Shown one piece after another: positions 48,739 to 59,092 of a DNA stretch of 64,000 nt. The position numbers were made by a program, and so were the translations under genes. Origin of the DNA: Cornus controversa (lineage: Eukaryota > Streptophyta > Magnoliopsida > Cornales > Cornaceae); NCBI GenBank assembly GCA_026545225.1, contig CM048849.1, positions 45,656,336 through 45,720,335 on the forward strand, read 5' to 3'. Numbering within the stretch: position 1 is the stretch's first letter; each line of letters starts with the position of its first letter. Below the pieces are notes generated by a model. That model saw nothing but the letters and a program-made list of their open reading frames with translations. It did no database searches and had not been told where the DNA came from.

Positions 48739-49055
48739 TTCTCTGTACTATATACCCCACTCTTTTCAATTACCACCCTTTTTAATGTAGGTTGTTGGGC
48801 ATCATTTGGCAATTTTATTTGGAGTCATGACAACAATGTTATATTCCATATTTTATTTATTGGAATTGGGAGCTATATTAAAAGTTGGAACCCTACCGAC
48901 CCCTCAAACAACAAAAAAAATTACATCTAACTCCTACTTTTTCCTGCAAAAGACAAATAAGTCCTATAATTTCCATTCAAAAGTTGATATATAAGCCAAA
49001 TTATTCTATTTGAATATTTAAATACATCTAATTTTTTTCTATTAGCAAATAGATT
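45441..49055. other. Gene-free distal part of copy B
   Basis: It is collinear with 22953-29556 but holds one copy of the nested R unit (about 45890-46900) and none of the copy-A-only MITEs. It has (TA)n tracts at about 45965-46015, 47471-47518, 48089-48113 and 48687-48721. About 150 bp at 48480-48660 differs from copy A. No coding exon was recognised. Confidence 0.6.
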
Positions 49056-49520
49056 TTTTTTTTCATTTTTATATTTCAAAATAATTAGTTTATTTTTTAT
49101 TCAATTTGTTACGATAAAAACAAATTATAATATTTTATTAATTTTTAAATGAAAATTTTAATTTTTGTATATATGAAAATTTATTGTCATAAAATCTACA
49201 AAAGATTTTTGGAAATGAACTTCAATTAAATTATCAAATTAATTAGTCTATTTATAAAAAGGACAAAATAGAAATTATAATATTTTATTAAAATTTAAAA
49301 TTTGTATATGGAAATTTATTGTAGTAAAATCTATAAAAAAAATATTGGAATTGAATTTTAATTGAATTGATTTTAAATCTAATTTGGTAAGGGTATAAGT
49401 GAAAAGTTGAGTGATTTAGAACTTAAATGAAAGAAGAATTTCAAAAGTAGGGCTTATTGATCTTACAAATTTTTTTATAAGACTTGTATTTTACGTGGAA
49501 AAAGTAGGACTTATTTATAA
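48937..49520. mobile_element. Inverted-repeat element spanning the duplication breakpoint
   Basis: The right arm (about 49380-49520), reverse-complemented, reads 'cgtaaaatacaagtcttata', 'catttaagttctaaatcact' and 'acttatacccttaccaaatt'. It matches the copy-A segment at 29362-29450 almost word for word. The copy-B left arm (48937-48975) is a shortened version. The distal duplication boundary (49055) lies between the arms. The boundaries are approximate. Confidence 0.65.
49119..49380. repeat. ~130-bp tandem duplication
   Basis: Two diverged units share 'aaattataatattttattaa', 'aaatttattgt' and 'aaaatctayaaaa' (about 49119-49245 and 49262-49380). They lie in the spacer of the inverted-repeat element. 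Confidence 0.6.
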
Positions 49521-52173
49521 TTTTTTCTTAAACTTTTGTATATATGTGCCATTATTTTGTACAATCATATGGTAGTTTTATTTAGCAGAAAAATTGCATC
49601 CAATACTGGGCCCAATCAAACTGGGCTGGCCCACAACATTCTAATTCCTTACTGAAGCTATGGGCCTCGTAATTATCTTTATGGGTGCAGATATCACAAA
49701 GTTGTTGTCGGTGGGACTCCAAAGTACAACTAATTTTTCTTATCTAGAGTGTACATATATGTATGTGTGTATATATATAGACACTTGGTTGGTACCTGCC
49801 TCACACCATTTTCAAGTTATAAGACAAGATTTATATATGTAACGGATCCTTTAATAGTTAATATAAAACTCTACTTAGAATTATGCACAAACCATCTAAT
49901 TCAATTGGTGTCAAAAACTGTAGCGTTTGTCACCTTTCAAAGTAAGGTTCTCTAAGTTGCCGTAGACGAGAAGATGCTTAGTGTAAATATATCAAATGAA
50001 TATGAGTCATACTTGTTGTATACATGTAGTAAGTCTTATCGTACGTATTAAAAATATACAGACGAGATTTAGCCGGTATATTTATACTAGATGTATTATA
50101 AATGTTCTCCTCGTAAAAATAAATTAAAAATAACAATAAATAAATTGTAGCTCAATTGGTAATAGTTGCCAATTTGTCGGGTCAATCACTACACGACTAA
50201 GACATAATATTGTTTATATAGGAAGGACCGTAGTGTGGTATCTCTTTTACTTTTTAAAGTGATAGGTGAGAGTTCAATCGAGTCCCTTTAAAAACAAATG
50301 GGTGCGAGTTTCTTGCCAAAGAAAAAAAAATTAATATTGTTTATACTAATTCCAAGTAACCATGTATTTTTCTCATGGTTAGCCAAATCGGGTCGATTCA
50401 GGAACGGTATTGGATCATACCGATATCGAGTCTCATCGGTATACCAGTGGGTATTGACTTTTACAACGAAACCGTCCTGTTCGGAATTGGGCCAACTCTA
50501 GAACCACTGATTTTTTATTTATTTTTCCAAAGGAAGCTATTACAAGTGCCAAGGACTCTTCTCCACCAATCCACAACACCCTTTTAAATCTAATACCACA
50601 AAAATAATATTTATTATATAATGTTAAAAGTTTGAAACGTGAATTAAAATGGGCCTGTCCACTTGACTCTAATAGTGAGAAAACAAAAAACAAAAAAAAA
50701 AACTTGAGTCCAATATTGGCACAAATTTTAAAGCCGAAGAAATCTAACCTTCCAATAATTTTATTTATTCTCTATTTAGTTTTACCTTTGTTTTTTTTTT
50801 TTTTCTCTCCCTTTGAATATAACAAACGAAAAGTTATTAATTATATTAACTAAGTAATATAATCAATCACACAATTTTCACTATCTTCAAATCAAATAAA
50901 TCAAATAAAAATATTAATTTCACTCAAATAATAGAGCATTCAAAACAAACAACGAGTCTCCATTTTATTGAATTATTTTTTTCATCTAAATTTATATTTG
51001 TCTCTGTCAATATGTTATGAATCATATATATATCTTATATATATCTTTGCTTGTATGTCATTTTATATTTTTTATATATTTTATATTTTATTTTCTCTTC
51101 TTATGTGCTATATATGACATGAGTTTTCATTTATTTCATACTTAAATTAATTATTATTTATCAATTTCATAAAAAATATAATTACCAAGCATTTTTATTA
51201 ATGAAAGTGTCTTAAAATTTATGAATAGGTCATTACTTGAATGATCTTAAAAAATTTTTTTACTAAAAATGCCTCTTTATTGAATTATATTATAAAAAAT
51301 TACGTATCGGTCCATTTTGGGCCATACAGGTCCGATTGTTTTCTTGTCGTTATACTCATTTCTTTAGTGGATTGGACTCATATTGTCTCTAAATGAGCCC
51401 AAATATATAAATTTTGGGTTGGGCTTCTATACAGCAAACCAAGATTAGGTACTATGATTACGGCAAAAATCGAACAAAGTGAAACCTATCCTGCCCATGA
51501 GAGCAGACTAGTTAACCTTAATTCAATTCAACCATTTATAAGTTTAGTCAATCATTTTTTTAATTAAAGTTGGACTTAGATAGAAAATGCTAATCCCAAA
51601 CTTAATTTCAGTTGGACTTTGGGTTGATGTCAATGACAACCCCACTCCGAATCCAAATGCTAACATACATATAGATTTACAATTTAAAAAATATTATATA
51701 TTTATAATTGAGATCTGCTGCGCGGAATTAGAATCTTGGAATTGGTGGAATTGAAGAAAGTTTTGTTAATAAAATTCTGTTAATCATTAACAAAAATTTC
51801 TCGAAGTCCACGTAGCCAAACACACCCTCAACCTTGTCTTCTTCAATTTCTTTTTCTTTTTTTTAAATTTTATTAATCTTTTGGAGAATTTATTTGTTGA
51901 GATTTTTTTTAATTTTTTTTATATATTTATATATTTGAGATTAGCCCGATTTTTATAATCTAAAGTCAAAAATTTGGAAGTTTGGACTTGGATAAGAAAG
52001 TTTGGGTTGAACGACTGATTGGATTAAATATTATATATGTTGATCGATTATGAGTTGATTTATCAACCCGTTAGTCATCTGAAGTTGCACTCCTAACCTA
52101 GTCACATAATTATTCTAAATCGGTGCAAACTCTCGTTCTCGCGCTCTCATTCTATCACTCTCTCTGTATGATA
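49521..52173. other. Gene-free AT-rich right flank
   Basis: No coding exon. A SINE-like stretch at about 50223-50330 ('ggaccgtagtgtggtatctc', 'ggtgagagttcaatcgagtc', 'tgcgagtttcttgcc') resembles family 1. The phrases 'gataccgatatcgagtc'-like (about 50410) and 'acgtatcggtcca' (about 51302) are unassigned. Several 'gggccca/tgggct' words occur near 49610-49660. Confidence 0.5.
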
Positions 52174-52713
52174 TAGAATTTGTCGATTTCGTATTGCCAC
52201 TTTTCTATATATAATATAGAATCCGTTACTTTCGCGCTCCCCTCGTGTACCCTTAGTTACTAATTACTATAAGACTGAACATATATTGTAACCTAACATT
52301 GCTATAGAATACAAATGCAAATTGGCCACCTTAGCTCAATTTTAGGAGTCCTTTGTAAAAAGTACAAGAAGATCGTTAATGCCAACGTTTAAGCAATTGG
52401 TAGCATGTAAAATGTTTTCAATTTTTATTTTGTTGTCTTCGTAGAATTTGTCGTTCTCGTACTGCCACTTTTTATGTATAATATAAAATTTGTTACTTTT
52501 GTACTCCCGCTTGTATGACCTTAGTTACTAATTACTGCAAGACTGAACATATATTGTAACCTAACATTGGCATAGAATACAAATACAAATTGGCCACCTT
52601 AGCTCGATTTGAGGAGTCCTTAGTAAAAAGAACAAGATGGTCAATGCCAACATTTTAAACATGAAATTTGTAGCATGTAAAATGTTTTCAATTTTTTATT
52701 TTGCTGTCTTCGT
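52174..52713. repeat. ~270-bp tandem duplication
   Basis: Units at 52174-52441 and 52442-52713 share 'agaatttgtcg', 'gactgaacatatattgtaac', 'aaattggccaccttagctc' and 'gtagcatgtaaaatgttttc' in order, with few changes. There is no open frame of note. Confidence 0.9.
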
Positions 52714-53618
52714 ATGTATAATATTTTTATAAAAATAAAAATAAAATAGTTTACAAACCAAAAAATGACATCTATTTTTTTTTTTTTTTCGAAAGTGATT
52801 TATGAAACTACACTTCAACTTGTCTACATCTAGACAATATATACAAATTTATATACATGCATCCAAGTGTTTATTAACATTCATTCTGCTTGAGAGAAAC
52901 TTGAAACCTCAATCTCCGATATAAGAATATGATAACATACCATTTAAACTAGAAGCTCCACGACAATTGAAGTCTTTTTATTATATGTTTGTATAAATTT
53001 TTTCAACGAATTCAATATTGCCCCATTATAATTCTCAAAAATCTCTTTTGTAGTCTTTGAACCTCTAGTCCAAACTCAATTAAAATCACCCTAACCCATG
53101 CTGGTTAATAATCATTTGAAAGTAGAATTCATGACCTAAATCCAACATTAATTTATAAATAACCTAAATTGGAGCTCTCTTTCACAATGAGCATCCACTC
53201 AAACCCTCAACCTTTGCATTACTAAAGTAGAAAAGATACTGGTTGCGTTAAAGCCTTGGTGTTGGCTAAATTCAATACTAATAATTAGATAATTGTATAT
53301 CAAATTATATCTAAGCTAATACAAAATACTTATATAAGACGAAAGGTTGTAAAATAATAATAATTATTTTTAAAGTAGAAGTTCAAGCAAAAGTGGGTGT
53401 GGAATTTTTTTTGCCACGGTTATAAAATACTTATATAAGTATATATTATATATTTTCTCAAAAATAATATTTCTAAAAAATTCAATAAACATAAGAAAAA
53501 AATTAAATGATTTTTTCATATAAAATATTTACATGTAGAGTCGTCTAACGGTATTGTTAGATGAAATAGACATGCAGAAGTTCTGATATATTCACACACA
53601 CATCTCTCTCTCTCTCTT

Positions 53619-53657
<39 letters not shown>

Positions 53658-54089
53658 GTTGAAAAATTATTGGTATATTAATAATATCTAGAAAGCCGTG
53701 AGTACAATGATGACCACTCACACTCAGCGTGTAAGACCAAGACTCTCCATTAGGCAGGGTTGGCCGTTGTTGGACTCTCTCTCTCTCTCTCTGATTATCA
53801 TGTTTCTGTCGTGGCTTCCTTTGTCTTGTTTTGTTTTGCTTTTCTGGTTAGTGTCAATTATCCTTTCTCTCTCCACATTGTGGGTCCAATGTGGTTACCC
53901 ACACCCACCAATATTGTACACACTAAAATGCCCACTTATCCTTTGTTTTTTTGGATGCTTTTCTGATGTTAACATCAATGGCGGCCACTGTTCATACAAC
54001 CCAAGTGATAGTATTTGTTGATCTGAATATGGACCCATTTTGTTATGTCAAGGATTAGAGAGGGAAAAACAAACAGAAAGCAGAATAAA
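52714..54089. other. Gene-free DNA and distal promoter of the ankyrin gene
   Basis: AT-rich, with a CT/TA microsatellite at about 53602-53655 and a second CT run at about 53773-53792. A 107-codon open frame at 53698-54021 has no recognisable domain and is not called as a gene. Confidence 0.5.
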
Positions 54090-54587
54090 CAACTCTTTTA
54101 TTCTCAGTAAATTAGTATAAGATTATCAAGTATTTTATCAACATCACATGTGGGTTGTTTTGGGTACTTGCTCTTTTTGCAAGTTTTGTTGCATGTCAAA
54201 AGAATTAACTGTTTATTGTTGCTTTTAGGGCTTTTTGAGCAAAGGATCTAGATGGGTTTGTTCTGTTGCCTAGGTTTTTCCAAATTGAGCTTACAAGTTT
54301 CAGAGGAAATGAGGTTTCAGCTCAACTCTTTTTTTCTCAATAATCTACTCTTAGAATATTAAGTGTTTTATCAACACCACATGTGGATTGTGTTGGGTGT
54401 TTGCTCTTTTTGCAGGGTTTGTTGTATTTCAAAAGAATTAACTGTTTATTGTTGCTTTTAGGGCTTTTTGAGCAAAGAATCTAGATGGGTTTGTGCTGTT
54501 GCTGAGGTTTTTCCAATTTGAGCTCATCTGTTGCTGAGGTTTTTCCAATTTGAGCTTATAAGTTTCAGAGGAAATGAGGTCTCAGCT
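54090..54587. repeat. ~235-bp tandem duplication upstream of the ankyrin gene
   Basis: Units at 54090-54322 and 54323-54587 share 'caactcttt.ttctca', 'ttttatcaacaYcacatgtg', 'aagaattaactgtttattgt', 'agggctttttgagcaaag' and 'agtttcagaggaaatgagg'. The second unit has an additional internal repeat of 'ctgttgctgaggtttttcca'. It lies 150-600 bp before the TATA box. Confidence 0.92.
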
Positions 54588-54733
54588 CTGAATCTGGTCA
54601 AATTTGGGGCGTTTGTGTGGGTGGTACCATTAATTTGGAAAGCTTTTGGTAAGTTTATGATGTTGATGGTTCTATAAAAAGAAGGGTTCTATTTGCATTC
54701 ATTTCAAGTTATAAAACTGGTTCTTTTTAGGTC

Positions 54734-54741
54734 TATATAAA
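54734..54741 (+). promoter_or_regulatory. Candidate TATA box of the ankyrin gene
   Basis: TATATAAA in 'gtctatataaagcag', about 310 bp before the start codon. An alternative TATAAAAA lies at 54673-54680. The implied leader of about 275 nt contains upstream ATGs, for example at about 54784. Confidence 0.5.
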
Positions 54742-55044
54742 GCAGTGAGTTACAGCTTTCCAATTTTTTGCATCGAAAATTGAGATGAAAGTTTGTCGGG
54801 GAGGAGGATTTTTTGATCTCTTAATTGGCTATTTTCATTTGGTTAAAGCCCATGTATATATGAATTGGGGGTTTTAACTGGAAAGAAGTTATTTTTGATT
54901 GAGATTTGCTGAGATATTTGCAAATACTGTGTCCGATCATGACGGAACATAAGTAGTTTTTGAGCTCTTGAATCCAAAAAAAGTTGGGGTTCTGAATTGA
55001 AGGGAAGTTTCTTGTTGGTATTTCTGCAAGATTTGTGTATGATC

Positions 55045-58000
55045 ATGGAGAAACAGAACAGTTTCCGTCCTGCGACAATGGAGAAACAGCAGAGTTTTCG
55101 TGGTGGGGTGATGGAGAAGCAGAAGAGCTTTCGTGGTTTGATGGAGAAGCAGAAGAGCTTTCGGATAGTGATGGAGAGGCAGTTCAGCTTTGGAGGTGAG
55201 AGGAAGAAAAGCAAGGAGTCACCTGGGAAACGGGGTGACTCCCCACTTCATCTGGCTGCCCGAGGTGGGAATTTGATTAGAGTTAAGGAAATGTTTCAGA
55301 AGTTTGATAGTAATGGAGTGAAGGATTTGCTAGCAAAGCAGAACCAGGAGGGGGAGACTGCCCTATATGTTGCCGCAGAGAATGGGCATGCGGTAGTTGT
55401 TGGAGAGTTATTGAAACATTTGGACCTTCAAACTGCATCCATTGCAGCCAAGAATGGCTATGATCCATTTCATATTGCTGCAAAGCAGGGTCATCTTGGT
55501 GAGAATTCAATCTTGTCCTTTATTTCTCTGTTTAATATAGGCTCTATTTGTTGTCTGGAAATTGTTGGCACTTAAAAGGTTTTGTCTTCTTGTGTTGGTG
55601 GAACAATGTATATTGTTTGTCTAAGATAATATATATGATGTGCAGGACTTTCTTTTTATTCGTGTGTGTGTGTGTGTTTGCCTGTCAATTGCTCTAGTTG
55701 AGAGTTGTTTCAATCATAGATCTTTCAGGGATGAAACCAAACTGATTTTCTATTTCTGTTGCCTCATGTCATCTTCATTCAGGCAACCTCTCAAACTTTC
55801 TTTGGTCCAAAAGCTTAATAACATAATAGTTGGTGAAACTATGAATCACATTTTTTATATTTTTCTCCTTTTCTCAGGCATCTTCCTGGTCTATAAGTTC
55901 TACTTAAAGAAATCAGTCGACCAAAGTACTCTATAAGCCAAGCAGTTCCAAGCCTTAATAAAAATTCCATTTGATTGTACAATCTTTCCTGCTTTCATTT
56001 CTTTTCATATGAAATGCTATACAACACAGAATATCTTCATTTCCATGTTACATAGATTATAAATGTCCAAAAGCATAATCTGATTTTTTCTTAGTCTGCT
56101 GCTTGAGTTGAACAACATAGCTGTTCCTTAAAGGGCTAGCCCAATGCATGAGGCTCCCACCATTGCGGGTTCTAGGGAGGGTCAGATGTATGCAGCCTTA
56201 CCTCCACATGGAAAGGCTGTCTCCGGCAAACTCGTGACCACCAAATCACAATGGAGCAACCTTACTGTTGCACCAAGGTCCACCCTCATAGCTGTTCCTT
56301 AAAGCATGTATAATAATATAGTTTTGCAATTCTCTGTATATGAATGTAAATATGTGTTTTCTGTTTTGTGTGTGATATTCTTTTTTATTTTATTTATTTT
56401 TTTGTTACATAAAAGAACTTCATACAAAGACCTCATTTCAAAACTTGTCATGCAGTTTTGTGCCGCTCTGATCAATGTTCATTGTTGTTTGTCTGTTATC
56501 GTGATTATTAATAGTAGAGTTTGTTCCTGCTATGAAGTTTGTTTTTGCAGAACAATACAGAACCTTTCTTTTCTATTTTCTTTTTCTCTTCAAGTTGTCT
56601 GCGAGATGAAATACATCTTGTATATAATTTGTTGCCTTATCTTTTTAATCACTTTAATACCAGGTTTGTGATTGAGTTAAAAACCCTTGTATGGAAAGCC
56701 TAAAACATTCTTAGAGATTTAAATTTGTTGAATTTAGGTCGTAGACTTGTGTTGAGATAAAGCTTGCTGATGTAGAACTTCCCTGTGGCTTTTTCCATGC
56801 AATTAATGCAATGTACACCAAAGATTATTTGGTTCATTTATACAGAGGGGATGTTGCATTAATTTACTGAAGGATTTGTTTGGCATGATTTTGTAGAGGT
56901 ACTAAAGGAACTCTTGAGTTCCTTCCCCAACTTGGTCATGACCACAGATCCATCCAATTCTACTGCCTTACACACAGCTGCAGCTCTAGGACACATTGAA
57001 GTAGTAAATTTGCTTCTGGAAGCTGATCAAAACCTTGCTAAGATAGCCCGAAACAATGGTAAGACTGTGCTCCATTCAGCAGCAAGGATGGGCCACTTGG
57101 AAGTGGTGAAATCCCTATTAAGGAAGGATTCAAGTATTGGTTTTAGGACCGATAAGAAAGGTCAAACTGCACTGCTCATGGCTGTCAAAGGGCAAAATGT
57201 GGATATTGTGCTTGAATTGATTAAACCTGACCCAGCAGTTTTGAGTTTGGAAGATGGCAAGGGCAACACGGCACTGCATATTGCAACAAAGAAGGCCAAG
57301 GGGCGTACTCAGGTACTTCCACATTCTCTGTTTTTTTAAAAATAAAAAATCATTTATCTTGCAAATCATGCATCAATTCTTGTCAAGATTTTCTATTTAA
57401 GAATTTATATATAGTTGATATTTTCGAATCTTATGCAACTCTGAGCTGGTAACCTGCAAATTCTTCCTTGATTTTATCGACATGAGATGGTCCAAATACC
57501 GAATCTATTGCTAACTTTTTCAACAGATAATGAAATAAAATGAATAGAAGTTCTGAAGAATTCAGAAGAATAATTAATTAGCCACGTTGTAGATGGAATC
57601 TACTTGTAATGTTTTGTTGAAGTTGAAAACAGATTGGGTTTTTCACATCAGAAAACCAAATTTATTTCACATCAGAAAACCAAATTTATGTCCTTGCCTA
57701 GGGTGGTCCTGGTTAATCAAGGGTGCTAAAAGGTGAACATTAGATACGGACCTAACCTTCAGCACTATTTGCGCAAAGTGACTTCTCTCATGTGGTTTAT
57801 TTGGCAAGTGGTTAGTTTATAACTGGCTTTACCAGGCTTCTTTGGTTGGTGGTGAGCTTTTCATCAGCGAGTAGCCTCAGTTACCAATACTGGCAGTTAT
57901 TGTTTAATATAGTGTTGAACTTAACATGTCAGGGTTCCAAACTTTAGGTGCTTGTGTATGAATTATGTGAAAGTAGAACTTAATCATATTGGTAATTGCT

Positions 58001-59047
58001 CTTCCACAACGACACGGAAATTAAATACTTGTTTGATTATCCAAAGCTCAAAACTCAATTAACAACATAAATCATTTTTTAAAATTGAAAATTTCACATT
58101 TTCAACTGGAATTCATTTTGGGTAGTCTATGCTTTTCAGAATCTTTATGCAACCTTTGATGTGAAAAAGAAAAAAAAATAACCTTATTGTTAGTTCGTCA
58201 CTATATTGTCACTTAATTGTAACACATTTTTCTAATGCTCAACTAAAGAAGACCAAAATCAGTGGACTTTTTTCTTTTTCCTTTCCCCTTAAATATGCTA
58301 GAAATGTCCAATGTATCATGCATTCCTATCATATGACCTAGTAATTCACTTAATTTCACTTATTTTGCGTTCAACTACTTATTAACTGTGTTGTATTGAT
58401 GTTCAAGGACACGTTATAGTGCTTAAATTGTCGTCAATTTTTCAGAACTCTGGTTGACATCAACAAGTCTATGTGATTCTTACATACACACTTGCCAATG
58501 CCTAGATTTTTGGAATTTCCTTGTTTAAATTTTGGGTGAATATATTTGACCTCCCTGCAGTTTGCCTTATTGTATCTCGGCTGAAACCTTTTGCAAAACT
58601 ACTTTGACCTTCCTGTCAGAAATTAACCACCTGTTAAATTTCTATTTTAGCCTCACTAAAAGTCTAATTACATGGTGTGTGCTAATGTCATCGGTAAAAA
58701 GGTCAGTTTACATTTATACCCTCAAATGTACCCTTAAATGTTCTCTCTCTCAGCCGTTTGTGTAGACTTATTGTGTAATATTGGTTTGCTATATCAAGAG
58801 AATCATATTTAAACTTTCACAGTGAAACCCATTCAGATTATACTTGCGCTTATTTAGTAGTTGGTTACGAGGTGGTGTTAGATAGAATTTGGCCACCAAA
58901 GTGACTTGGGAACTAAGCATATAACCATAGGAAATGCTCTGTCTTTCCTTTAAGTTTAGGGTTCAATATTCTTCTTCCTAGCTTACTATCTCGGCCCACA
59001 AACATAAGTTCAAACAGTTATGATTTTTGGAAAACCTTTTTCTTGAT

Positions 59048-59092
<45 letters not shown>

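Larger units (their letters stand above)
29557..49055. repeat. Segmental tandem duplication, copy B (19.5 kb)
   Basis: It starts at 'gcttacctaatggctgatat' right after the end of copy A and ends near 'attagcaaatagatt' (49055). From there the sequence diverges from the A/B junction and becomes unique flank. It is shorter than copy A mainly because it lacks 2.65 kb corresponding to about 19933-22585, one nested duplication unit and several insertions. Confidence 0.95.

Noticed and set aside
53698-54021. A 107-codon plus-strand frame upstream of the ankyrin gene
   Set aside because: No domain, a low-complexity Ser/Leu stretch from a CT repeat, and a position in the presumed promoter.
55872-56671. 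Hydrophobic frames inside intron 1 of the ankyrin gene
   Set aside because: They have no family resemblance and overlap a clear intron and a SINE. T-rich introns often give Phe/Leu/Ile-rich frames.
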